A DNA stretch of 64,000 bases. It comes from CAKVON01 sp902475665 (lineage in GTDB: Bacteria; Actinomycetota; Coriobacteriia; Coriobacteriales; Atopobiaceae). The position numbers were made by a program, and so were the translations under genes. Shown piece by piece: positions 17,392 through 25,442 of the stretch; position 1 is the first letter of the stretch, and every line of letters starts with the position of its first letter. The stretch lies in the NCBI GenBank assembly GCA_036321795.1, contig JAWQCY010000004.1:156746-220745 (forward strand), in the 5' to 3' direction. The notes beneath the pieces are model-generated. The model was not told the DNA's origin, did not search any database, and saw only the letters and a list, made by a program, of their open reading frames with translations.

Positions 17392-18233
17392 GCGACGTCA
17401 CCTTCCACGCGACCGACGCGCAGCACGACAAGCTTCGTGAGCTGCGGCGCATTCTGTCCGACATGGGCAGCGTGGCCGTCGCCTTCTCCGGCGGCGTCGA
17501 CTCGTCGCTGCTCCTGCACGAGGCGCACCAGGAGCTTGGCGAGAAGTGCCTCGCTGTCACGGCGTCGCTTCGGTCAACCCCCGCGGACGACGCGTCCGCG
17601 GCAGAGGCCTTCTGCCGGGAGCACGGCATCCGCAGGCGCGTCGTCAAGGTGGACGAGCTGGGCGTCGAGGGCTTCTCGCAAAACCCGCCCGACCGCTGCT
17701 ACCTGTGCAAGTCCACGGTCCTGACCCGCATAGGCGAGGTCGCGCGCGAGCAGGGCTGCGCCTGGGTCGCCGAGGGTTCCAACGTCGACGACGAGGGCGA
17801 CTGGCGCCCCGGCATGCGCGCCGTCGCCGAGCTGGGCGTCCGCAGCCCGCTGCGCGAGGCGGGCCTTCTCAAGGCCGACGTGCGCGCGCTGGCCCGCGAG
17901 GCGGGGCTAGCGGTGTGGGACAGGCCCTCGGCCGCCTGCCTGTCGTCGCGCTTCGTCTACGGTCAGACCATCGACGCCGAGCGCCTCGCGCGCGTCGACG
18001 CCGCCGAGCGCTTCCTGCACGGCCTGGGCTTCGGCCAGCTGCGCGTCCGCGTCCACGAGGGGTCGGGCGACCTGGCGCGCATCGAGGTCCTGCCCGAAGA
18101 GCTCGACAGGCTCTGCTCGCCCGGGGTCCGCGACGCGGTTCAAAGGCGCCTGCGCGAGCTGGGCTTTGCCTACGTCAGCGTCGACCTCGTGGGATTTCGC
18201 AGCGGCAGCATGAACGAGGCGCTGCCGCACTAG
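17388..18233 (+). CDS. larE: ATP-dependent sacrificial sulfur transferase LarE
   Basis: A 281-residue member of the PP-loop ATPase family. The PP-loop is AFSGGVDSSLL. A PDRCYLCK motif and PSAACLSSRF follow. LarE adenylates and then thiolates the pyridinium-biscarboxylic acid precursor of the nickel-pincer nucleotide cofactor used by lactate racemase and relatives. In Lactiplantibacillus plantarum one cysteine donates its own sulfur. Homologues with three cysteines, as seen here (two in CYLC and one in AACLSS), are proposed to hold a [4Fe-4S] cluster instead. LarB and LarC, which make the precursor and insert nickel, are not in this window. The gene overlaps the LysR gene by 4 bases. Confidence 0.88.
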   Translation: MSDVTFHATDAQHDKLRELRRILSDMGSVAVAFSGGVDSSLLLHEAHQELGEKCLAVTASLRSTPADDASAAEAFCREHGIRRRVVKVDELGVEGFSQNPPDRCYLCKSTVLTRIGEVAREQGCAWVAEGSNVDDEGDWRPGMRAVAELGVRSPLREAGLLKADVRALAREAGLAVWDRPSAACLSSRFVYGQTIDAERLARVDAAERFLHGLGFGQLRVRVHEGSGDLARIEVLPEELDRLCSPGVRDAVQRRLRELGFAYVSVDLVGFRSGSMNEALPH

Positions 18234-18334
18234 CGACAACGCCTCGCAGTTCAGACGCTTCGTTTCTTACGTGCCCCGACTCGAGCCCAGCTCGCCCGAC
18301 GCGACTCGCGCCCGGTGCGGCGGGCACCTTCCGG

Positions 18335-19180
18335 CTAGTCCTCGGGCGAGAAGTACCCCAGGGCGATGGCGCCCGGGCCCACATGGGTGCCGATCGTGCC
18401 GCCCACCTGGCTGATGGGGAGCTTCTCGACCTTGCCCTCCCACAGGTGGGCGCTGTCCAGGATGTACTTGCGAAGCAGCTTGTCGTCCATGCCGGCATAG
18501 CCGAGCGACAGTGGCATGTCGTAGTCGATCCCGCCGTGCCTCTCGACATACCGGTTGAGCATGTTGCGACCGTTCTTGGAGCCACGGGCCTTGCCCATGA
18601 TGTCCACCACACCGTCGGTCACGGTGATTACCGGCTTGATCGAGAGCACCGTACCCACGCCCGCCGCCGCGGCCGAGATGCGGCCGCCGCGACGCAGGTA
18701 CTCGAGCGTGTCGAGCAGGGCGATCACGCGCACGTACTCGCGCTTGCGCTCGAGCTCGTCGGCGATGGCATCGGCGTCCCAGCCCATCCGGGCAAGGCGC
18801 AGGGCGTACTCGACCTGGACGCGCTCGCCCACGCAGACGTTGAGGCTGTCGACGACGCGCACGTGGCAGCCCGCCTGGCGCGCGGCGGTCGCCGCCGACT
18901 GGTTGGTGCCCGACAGGCGCGACGACAGGGTGATGCAGACGACCTCGTCGCCGGCGGCCGCGGCCTCGTCGAAGGCCTGCGAGAAGGCATAGGGGGTGAC
19001 CTGGCCTGTCTTGGGCAGCTCGTCGCTTTCCACCAGCAGCTCGTAGAAGCGCTCGTGGGTCAGGTCGACGCCGTCGCGGTACTCGGTGTCGCCGAAGACG
19101 ATGGTCAGGGGCAGGACGGTCAGGCGGTCGTGGGCCTCGACGATGTCGGAGCCGGAGTCGCAGACGATGCGGACGGACAT
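18335..19180 (-). CDS. DegV family fatty-acid-binding protein
   Basis: A 281-residue protein with the complete DegV signature: N-terminal VRIVCDSGSDI, the TSxP-like GQVTPYAF loop, ITLSSRLSGTNQSA, and the C-terminal half with TLEYLRRGGRISA and GTIGTHVGPGAIALGYF. DegV/FakB proteins bind a fatty acid and present it to the kinase FakA for activation to acyl-phosphate. The start at 19180 has a GAGGAAC site and shares one base with the stop of the marR gene upstream (TAATG), so the two are translationally coupled. No fakA lies nearby. Family is certain; lipid preference is unknown. Confidence 0.9.
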   Translation of the reverse strand: MSVRIVCDSGSDIVEAHDRLTVLPLTIVFGDTEYRDGVDLTHERFYELLVESDELPKTGQVTPYAFSQAFDEAAAAGDEVVCITLSSRLSGTNQSAATAARQAGCHVRVVDSLNVCVGERVQVEYALRLARMGWDADAIADELERKREYVRVIALLDTLEYLRRGGRISAAAAGVGTVLSIKPVITVTDGVVDIMGKARGSKNGRNMLNRYVERHGGIDYDMPLSLGYAGMDDKLLRKYILDSAHLWEGKVEKLPISQVGGTIGTHVGPGAIALGYFSPED

Positions 19181-19659
19181 TAGCGTTCCTCGCTTTCGGC
19201 GATTGCGGTCAGGTTGGAGAGGATGGCGCCGAGCGCGCGGTACATGGCGGCGCGGTCGGACGCGGGCACGCCGCGGACGGCACCGGCGACGAACTCGTCG
19301 ATCACGCCCATGAGCTCGCCGGCGACCTCGCGCCCGCGGTCGGTGAGCGTGACGGGCGCCCGGTACCCGCGCGAGCCGGGGGTGTCCTCGGCGTCGGCGC
19401 GCTGGCCCACGCAGACCAGCCCGTCGCGCTCGAGCGCGGCCAGGGTGCGCGACGTGGCCGCGCGGTCGACGCCCGCCAGGCGCGCTAGCTCGGACGACGT
19501 GACGCCGTCGGGGTTGCGGGCGAGGTAGTACAGCGCCATGACGTCGGTGCCCCGCAGTCCCCAACGACGCATCTGCGTCGCCTTGATCCTCTGGATCTCC
19601 TTCGAGCAGCGCGTGATGACGCCGACGAAGTCCTCGAAGCTGCCGTCAGCCTGAGCCAT
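19180..19659 (-). CDS. MarR family transcriptional regulator
   Basis: A 159-residue winged-helix regulator. The HTH includes LARNPDGVTSSELARLAGVDRAATSRTL, and the wing contains DTPGSRGYRAPV, followed by LTDRGREV. It starts at 19659 after a GGGAGGAAC site and overlaps degV by one base. A GTTGAGGTGTCAAC palindrome in its promoter (19732-19745) overlaps a TTGACA-16-TAAGAT promoter read on the minus strand, as expected for autorepression. The same palindrome family recurs upstream of the alcohol dehydrogenase operon (43342 and 43397), so this protein or a relative may control both. The ligand is unknown. Confidence 0.88.
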   Translation of the reverse strand: MAQADGSFEDFVGVITRCSKEIQRIKATQMRRWGLRGTDVMALYYLARNPDGVTSSELARLAGVDRAATSRTLAALERDGLVCVGQRADAEDTPGSRGYRAPVTLTDRGREVAGELMGVIDEFVAGAVRGVPASDRAAMYRALGAILSNLTAIAESEER

Positions 19660-19731
19660 GCGTTCCTCCCGTTGCGCGAGCGGGCCGCGACCCGCCGTCC
19701 TTCTCGACAGGGAACCATCTTACGCATGGAT

Positions 19732-19745
19732 GTTGAGGTGTCAAC
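19732..19745. promoter_or_regulatory. Candidate MarR operator GTTGAGGTGTCAAC
   Basis: Perfect 5-base arms GTTGA/TCAAC spaced by 4. On the minus strand the right arm supplies TTGACA, a consensus -35, 16 bases from TAAGAT (4 of 6 to the -10 consensus). The repressor site and marR promoter would therefore coincide. The flanks (AT before, GT after) are the same as at 43342. Confidence 0.6.
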
Positions 19746-19881
19746 GTCTTTCCAACCGAGAAGTGCGCGCGACACGACGCCGCCACAATTGGCGTCGCCC
19801 ACATGCGATTGGCGCCGGCCACATTTGGTACTGTGGGGAGCGCGACGCGCACGGGATGACGGACGACGACGGGAGGAACGC

Positions 19882-20847
19882 ATGAACCTGAGCGAGGCAA
19901 TCGAGCACGCGGGCGCCCTCAGCTTCCCCGGCTTCGTCACCGACGACGCGACGCTCACGGCCGACCGCATGGCCAACGAGGAGGCGATCTCGCTTCTGTC
20001 CGACGCCTGGTGGCAGGCGGAGGCAGGCGCCGAGCCCTTCTCGTTCGACCTGATTCGCGGCCTTGCCGACCGCAACCGCCCCACCTGCGACTCGTTCGGC
20101 GCCGACCGCCTGCGCGACACGCCCGGCTCGGGCCTGGCGCGACGCCTGTCCGACGACGACCTGGTCCGTGGCGTGGCCGCCCTGCAGCACCGCGACCCCG
20201 CCGAGGTCGCCCGCACGAGCGGCCCCACCCTCGACGACCTGAACATCGCCTACGTCGAGGCGCCCGTCTCGGGCCTGGTCATGGGCATCGACATCGAGAC
20301 CACCTCGCGCGAGCCGTCCCGCGGCTACATAGTCAACGTGGGCCTGGAGTTCATGCGCATGGCGCCCGACGCCAAGCCGCACGACCCCTTCAGCGCCTAC
20401 TTCGGCCTTCCCGACCTCTATCGCGAGAAGGGCGTTCCCCTCGCCGAGATCCACCACATCGCCTGGGACGACGTGAGCGGGCGCAAGCCGTTCCGCCAGG
20501 ACCGCAAGGCGCAGGCTGCCCTTCTCGCCTGCATGGAGCGCTTCCCCTACATGGCGCACAACGCCGCCTTCGAGGACTCCTGGTTCAAGCTGCACATCGA
20601 CGGCTACGCCGAGGCACGCAAGGCAGGCCGCATCGTGCCCATCGACACGCGCGACATCTGCCGCCGCGTGGACCCCGAGACCAAGCTGCTGCCGCACGAG
20701 CAGCGGCCCGCCTCGCTGGAGAGCTGGGCCCGCCGCCGCAAGACGCTTCTGTCCGGCGAGTCCGAGAAGCACCTCGGCCTGGAGGACGTGGAGCTGATGC
20801 TACGTACGGTCCAGGCCGAGTTCGCCGAGCGCAATATGTTCGCCTAA
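19882..20847 (+). CDS. DnaQ-like 3'-5' exonuclease domain protein
   Basis: A 321-residue protein starting at ATG 19882 with a GGGAGGAAC site. The N-terminal ~125 residues have no family I recognise. From residue ~130 an RNase H-fold exonuclease of DEDD type can be read: GIDIETTS (ExoI, DxE), later ACMERFPYMAHNAAFEDSWF (ExoII, HNxxFD-like with Asp as FEDSWF), and a C-terminal region with IDTRDICRR and a conserved Glu/Leu-rich end. The activity would be 3' trimming of DNA or RNA. The long N-terminal region is unusual for a proofreading subunit. It diverges from marR-degV and converges on the ACT gene. Confidence 0.75.
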   Translation: MNLSEAIEHAGALSFPGFVTDDATLTADRMANEEAISLLSDAWWQAEAGAEPFSFDLIRGLADRNRPTCDSFGADRLRDTPGSGLARRLSDDDLVRGVAALQHRDPAEVARTSGPTLDDLNIAYVEAPVSGLVMGIDIETTSREPSRGYIVNVGLEFMRMAPDAKPHDPFSAYFGLPDLYREKGVPLAEIHHIAWDDVSGRKPFRQDRKAQAALLACMERFPYMAHNAAFEDSWFKLHIDGYAEARKAGRIVPIDTRDICRRVDPETKLLPHEQRPASLESWARRRKTLLSGESEKHLGLEDVELMLRTVQAEFAERNMFA

Positions 20848-20899
20848 CAAGGCACGGGTCGGAGCGCAGGCCGGAAGCCCGCTGGCCAAGGCCGAGGGA

Positions 20900-21325
20900 C
20901 TAGAGGTCCTCCTGCCTCAGGACCTTGAAGCCCGCCTCCTCCAGCTTGAAGGTGGCCTCGGCCGCCTTGGCGGCGTCGCGGATCTTGAAGACGTCGACGG
21001 CCGTCTCGCCGGCGTTGGAGAAGCAGTAGCCGTACTCGATGTTGAGGCCCAGATCCTCCAGGGCGGCAAGCAGGCTCGCCAGCCCGCCTGCGGCGTTGGA
21101 CACCTGGATCGCGGCGACCTTGGAGACGGTGGCGCGGAAGTCGGCGGCCTGCAGGGCCTCCATGGCGGCGTCGGTGTCGCGCGTGATGATGCGGACCAGG
21201 CCGTAGTCGGAGGTCTCGGCGATGGTCAGGGCATGCATGTTGACGCCGGCGTCGCCCAGGCAGCGCGTGAGTGCGAGCAGGCGGCCCTTCTCGTTATCCA
21301 AAAAGACCGTGATTTGCTTGATCAT
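20900..21325 (-). CDS. Tandem ACT domain protein paired with phenylacetate-CoA ligase
   Basis: A 141-residue protein made of two ACT folds: MIKQITVFLDNEKGRL at the start and SKVAAIQVSNAAGGL at about residue 70. ACT domains bind amino acids or related small ligands. It begins 3 bases after the ligase stop, so the two are co-transcribed and probably co-translated. In many anaerobes a small ACT protein accompanies a PaaK-like ligase, in indolepyruvate:ferredoxin oxidoreductase or aryl-acid metabolism. No iorAB genes are seen here. A ligand-sensing regulator of the ligase is the most likely role. Confidence 0.85.
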   Translation of the reverse strand: MIKQITVFLDNEKGRLLALTRCLGDAGVNMHALTIAETSDYGLVRIITRDTDAAMEALQAADFRATVSKVAAIQVSNAAGGLASLLAALEDLGLNIEYGYCFSNAGETAVDVFKIRDAAKAAEATFKLEEAGFKVLRQEDL

Positions 21326-21328
21326 GTG

Positions 21329-22633
21329 CTAGTTCTCCCCCCTGAGGTCGATGACGCGCTTTGCCTTGCCCTCGCTGCGCGGGATGGAGTGCGGCTCCAC
21401 CAGGCGCACGCGGACGCCAACCGAGAGAGCCGCCTTGAGGGCCGCCTGGATCCGGCGCTGCAGGCCCTCGATGGCGGACATGTCGTCGAAGTCGAAGCCG
21501 GGGTTGACCTCGGCCTTGAGGGTGACGACGTCGAGGTAGTTCTTGGTGGTGAGCTCGATCTGGTACCAGGACGAGACGGCGTCGAAGGTCTCCATCACGT
21601 TCTCGATCTGGCTCGGAAAGACGTTGACGCCACGGATGATCAGCATGTCGTCGGTACGGCCGTGCAGACGGTCGATGCGACGGTGGGTGCGGCCGCAGGC
21701 GCACTGCCCGGGGATGATGCGAGTGATGTCGCGGGTGCGGTAGCGCACGACGGGACTGGCCTCACGATCGAGCGTCGTCAGGACGAGCTCGCCCCACTCG
21801 CCGTCGGGCAGGACCTCGCCGGTGGCGGGGTCGATGATCTCGGCGTAGAAGTGGTCCTCGGCCAGGTGCAGGCCATCCTGCTCGAGGCACTCGACGGCCA
21901 CGCCCGGGCCCATGGTCTCGGTGAGGCCGTAGACGTCGAGCACGCGGTAGTTGAGCTTACGCTCGAGCTCGCGGCGGAAGTTGTCGGAGAAGGCCTCGGC
22001 GCCGTGGATGCCGGCGCGCAGGTGGAACTCCTTGGCGGGGTCGATGCCCATCGAAATCGCGGTGTCGGCGATGTGCATCGCGTAGCTGGGGGTGCAGCAC
22101 AGGATGGTCGAGCCCATCTCGCGCAGCACGCGAATCTGGCGCTCGGTGTTGCCCGCACTCATCGGGATGGTCAGCGCGCCGGAGTGCAGACCGCCGTAGT
22201 GGGCGCCCATGCCGCCGGTGAACAGGCCGTAGCCGTAGCAGACCTGCACGACGTCGTTGGGACCGGCACCCGCGTAGGCGATGCCACGGGCGAAGCAGTC
22301 GCCCCAGAAGTCGAGGTCATGGGCGGTGTAGCCACCCACGGTGGCGACGCCCGTGGTGCCCGAGGACATGTGGAGCTCCCTCACCTCGGACAGGGGGACG
22401 GCGAACATCCCGTAGGGGTAGTTGTCGCGCAGGTCCTGCTTGGTGACGAAGGGGGCGCGTGAAAGGTCGTCGAGGCTGGTCACCGAATAGGGGTCGAACC
22501 CGGCGTCGTCAAAGCTCCTCTTGTAGAACGGCACGTTCTCGTAACAGGCGACGACGGTCTTCCTGATGCCCTCCAGCTGGATTGCCTCGATCTGGTCGTG
22601 AGGCATCGTGAGGACGTCCTTCTCTGTTGGCAT
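21329..22633 (-). CDS. paaK: Phenylacetate-CoA ligase (PaaK family AMP-forming ligase)
   Basis: A 434-residue adenylate-forming enzyme. The start at 22633 has an AAGGGAG site; the frame extends further upstream without one. Motifs: phosphate loop MSSGTTGVATVG, VYGLTETMGPG, the ATP/hinge motif RIDRLHGRTDDMLIIRG with FPSQIE, and the terminal GKAKRVID lysine. It should couple an aryl acetate to CoA through an acyl adenylate in the cytoplasm. In gut anaerobes these ligases often recycle aryl acids from aromatic amino acid fermentation. The downstream ACT protein (3 bases) is its usual partner. Exact acid is inferred. Confidence 0.9.
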   Translation of the reverse strand: MPTEKDVLTMPHDQIEAIQLEGIRKTVVACYENVPFYKRSFDDAGFDPYSVTSLDDLSRAPFVTKQDLRDNYPYGMFAVPLSEVRELHMSSGTTGVATVGGYTAHDLDFWGDCFARGIAYAGAGPNDVVQVCYGYGLFTGGMGAHYGGLHSGALTIPMSAGNTERQIRVLREMGSTILCCTPSYAMHIADTAISMGIDPAKEFHLRAGIHGAEAFSDNFRRELERKLNYRVLDVYGLTETMGPGVAVECLEQDGLHLAEDHFYAEIIDPATGEVLPDGEWGELVLTTLDREASPVVRYRTRDITRIIPGQCACGRTHRRIDRLHGRTDDMLIIRGVNVFPSQIENVMETFDAVSSWYQIELTTKNYLDVVTLKAEVNPGFDFDDMSAIEGLQRRIQAALKAALSVGVRVRLVEPHSIPRSEGKAKRVIDLRGEN

Positions 22634-23036
22634 TCGACTCCCTTCCCGTTGAAACGACGGACCTGCCCGGGCGCTCGCCACACGGGTGCGCGAATTGCGG
22701 TGCCATGCAGGTCGGCGGGCGATCATTTGCTAAAGGGTGGCACAAGCGGGGCGGGCGCGGGGCGGCATCGGCAGCTGGTTTCCGAATTGTTAAACAGCCC
22801 GCCGGGGAGGGGCGCAAAAGGCGGAGGGGTCGCCCCGAAAAAGGAGGCCCCCATTGACCGGGGGTCGGGCTATGAGGATGCACGAAAACGCCACCAGTGG
22901 TCAAACCACCCATCCCCGTCGACCAAAAACGTCGTCCGCCCAAGGCCCGCCCGACACGACGAGGGCCGCGAATGGGTAGTAACGTAGGGAACTTAGACTC
23001 CGATCGCGGCACGCCGCGTCTACCGAAAGGCCCACC
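22634..23036. other. Divergent non-coding region, paaK / DUF3825 gene
   Basis: A 403-base gap. It contains an AT-richer island (GAATTGTTAAACAGCC near 22785) that could be the paaK promoter. A half unit GGCCCCCATTGACC (22846-22859) matches the arm of the palindromes at 10.7-10.9 kb, and AGTGGTCAAACCACC lies a little further on. No gene or structured RNA is recognisable. Confidence 0.4.
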
Positions 23037-25313
23037 ATGGCAAAGTTGACCGAGGGCAACGCCCTCTACCTGTACCGGCTTCTCCGCGACGAGCTTGGCG
23101 CGGGCAGGCAGACCCCCGTCGCGCGCGTGGAGGAGGTCCTCGCCGCCGACGGGATCGCACCCGCCGACGTCGGATGCTCCGACGTGGCCGAGCTGCTGGG
23201 CAAGCTCGACGCCTTCGTGCGCCTGACCACCTTCAAGAAAGGCCGCCTGTACGCGACCATCGTCGCCAACGAGCCGATGGACCGCGCGCTGGAGAAGGCA
23301 GGCGACGCCGACCCCGCCGAGAAGGGCGCGAAGAACGGCAAGCCCTGGAAGCGCAAGCGCGGCCCCAAGCAGGTCCGACCGGCCAAGCCCCGCCACGCCG
23401 AGCCCAAGGCCCAAAAGCCCGCCGAGCTCGAGCCCTCCCCTGCCGAGAAGGACGCCGAGGCCGAAACCCCCGCAACCGAGTCGACCGAGACGCCCATCGC
23501 CGTCGAGTCAACCGCAACCGAGACGATCGCGGCCGAAAGCGCCGCGGCAACGCCCGAACCCGAGGCAGCCGAGTCGACTGCCGTCGCGACGGCGCCCGCG
23601 GCGACCGACGAGCCCGACAAGCCCGTGGCGGCGGCCGAGCCCGAACCCGAGCCCGCAAAGCCCTCCATCACACTCAACATCACCTACGACCCGTACGAGG
23701 GAGCCGAGGACGGCCTGCTCGACCCCGTGCCCGAGAACGACATGCCCGGACCCGAGCCCAAGGTCGAGGCCCCGAGCGCCGACACCACGCCGACCGAGCC
23801 CGCACAGGCCACCGCCGCCACGCAGAGCGCGTCCGACACCGCGACTGGCGCAGCCAGTGCCGCCAGCCCCGCCGCGGCCGCGAGCCGCGTGCCCGCAGGC
23901 TCCCCCGTCGCGGCCGCACCGCACGCCGACGCGGAGCCCGCGGCTCCCGCCGAGCTCGCCGAGGCGGCCGAGCCGCGGCCCCAGGCCATCCCGGTGAGGC
24001 TGCAGTCCGACCTGCCGCAGAACTTCTCGGCAGAGGTCCACTGCAAAGACGAGCTGCTCAACATGCTCTATCGCATCCTGCCGCTGGACGAGGACGTCAT
24101 GACGCTGCTGGACGAGGACTGGCGCGTGGCCAGGTCAACCGGCTCGCTGTCGGGAACGCGCAGCAAGGTCAGCTTCCCGCTGCGCTACCTGCGCGAGGAC
24201 GGCTCGACCCCCGTCGAGGTGACGCTGCGCCGCACGACCAAGCCCACCGCGGGCAAGCGCTGGAACCTCGCCTACGTGGACGGCGACGACGGCACGGGCT
24301 CGCTTCACGAGGCGGCCGGGCTGGAGGGGCTGCCCAAGGCCGACGAGGGCGCGTGGTCGGACCTGTCCGGCAGGCGCAACGGCGCCACGACCAAGAGTCC
24401 CGCGCGCGAGCTGGCGCAGTTCGCGGTGATCGGCTCGTGGGACGCCTTCCTGGGGTCGCTCGCCACCATGTGCGCGCCGGAGCGCTGGAACCTCCCCGGC
24501 GAGGGCGTGGGCAAGGCGAGTCGCTACGGAGTGCTGCGCGAGTACGTGTGCGTGACCTTCGCGCGCGTGATGGCCGAGGGCAAGCTCGCGGTTGCTGCCG
24601 ACGGTTCGCTCGCCGCGTTCAACACGGGGCTTCTCACCCCGTTCTACCAGGACGTCATTGCCTGCTTCGAGCCCCGCAAGGGTGACATCGCCTGGCAGTT
24701 CGCGGGCTTTGCCACCGCGGGCTCGGGCGAGCTGGGGGCACGCGTCACCGCCGCCTTCGACCCGCTGCCGCAGACGCCCGACTACCTGCGCCAGCTGGGC
24801 GACGTGGCGCCCGAGCGCGACCGCCTGGCGATCCTGGACACCGACGCACTGCTGGGCCGCCAGCTGGGACGCCTGCCCCTGGCCTTCCTGGCGGAGGGGC
24901 TGGAGAGCAACCCGGACGCCTCGCGCCTGGTCGCCGAGCTCGGACGCGCCGACGCCACGCGTCGCGGCGAGGCCCTCACCGAGCTGGCACGCGCCATCAA
25001 GCAGGACCCCGGCAGCTACCGCAGGCTCGGCCGCGACCTGGAGGACGCCTGCGAGCTGGCCCTGCGTCGCTGCCGCGCGAGCTACCGCGTGGCAGTCCCG
25101 GTCTGGGACCCGGCGACCGGCGAGATGCGCCTGCTCGTGCCGATGGCGCTTCTCGACGACGCGCGCGCGGACTGCGCGCTGGTGCTGACGCCGCAGCCCT
25201 CGGGCAACTACCGCGGCGTGGCCGTCATGTCGCTGGCGCGCGCCTATGCCTGCGCCCGCGTGGTGAGCGCCGAGCAGCCCGCCTGGCTCGCCGCGGACGT
25301 GGCCCTCGCGTAA
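23037..25313 (+). CDS. DUF3825 domain protein with N-terminal helical domain and long disordered linker
   Basis: A 758-residue protein. Residues ~1-85 form a compact, possibly winged-helix, domain (GNALYLYRLLRDELG...FKKGRLYATIVAN). Residues ~90-320 are a low-complexity Ala/Pro/Glu/Thr linker with a basic start (KPWKRKRGPKQVRPAKPRH). The rest holds a middle domain and, from ~455, DUF3825: AQFAVIGSWDAFLGSLA, REYVCVTFARVM, GSLAAFNTGLLTPFY and the final GNYRGVAVMSLARAYACARV. DUF3825 proteins have no proven function; RNA- or stress-related roles have been suggested. PAEKDA in the linker comes from a dispersed-repeat copy. The gene is monocistronic by spacing. Family call is fairly confident; function unassigned. 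Confidence 0.75.
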   Translation: MAKLTEGNALYLYRLLRDELGAGRQTPVARVEEVLAADGIAPADVGCSDVAELLGKLDAFVRLTTFKKGRLYATIVANEPMDRALEKAGDADPAEKGAKNGKPWKRKRGPKQVRPAKPRHAEPKAQKPAELEPSPAEKDAEAETPATESTETPIAVESTATETIAAESAAATPEPEAAESTAVATAPAATDEPDKPVAAAEPEPEPAKPSITLNITYDPYEGAEDGLLDPVPENDMPGPEPKVEAPSADTTPTEPAQATAATQSASDTATGAASAASPAAAASRVPAGSPVAAAPHADAEPAAPAELAEAAEPRPQAIPVRLQSDLPQNFSAEVHCKDELLNMLYRILPLDEDVMTLLDEDWRVARSTGSLSGTRSKVSFPLRYLREDGSTPVEVTLRRTTKPTAGKRWNLAYVDGDDGTGSLHEAAGLEGLPKADEGAWSDLSGRRNGATTKSPARELAQFAVIGSWDAFLGSLATMCAPERWNLPGEGVGKASRYGVLREYVCVTFARVMAEGKLAVAADGSLAAFNTGLLTPFYQDVIACFEPRKGDIAWQFAGFATAGSGELGARVTAAFDPLPQTPDYLRQLGDVAPERDRLAILDTDALLGRQLGRLPLAFLAEGLESNPDASRLVAELGRADATRRGEALTELARAIKQDPGSYRRLGRDLEDACELALRRCRASYRVAVPVWDPATGEMRLLVPMALLDDARADCALVLTPQPSGNYRGVAVMSLARAYACARVVSAEQPAWLAADVALA

Positions 25314-25353
25314 CGCCTTGGTGTCCGCGGGCGCCCGCCCTGCGCGCTCGGCA

Positions 25354-25359
25354 TACAAT
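25354..25359 (+). promoter_or_regulatory. Possible -10 element (TACAAT) for icd
   Basis: TACAAT stands out in an otherwise GC-rich leader 84 bases before the icd ATG. No good -35 lies 16-18 bases upstream. Between it and the gene lies a minus-oriented dispersed-repeat copy (25383-25391). Confidence 0.35.
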
Positions 25360-25442
25360 CTGGGCAGCGTGCGACCCGGGCGGCACTTCTCGCCAGGGGT
25401 CGCGCCAAGACCGACGACATCCGCCTACCACGGGAGAAGACC

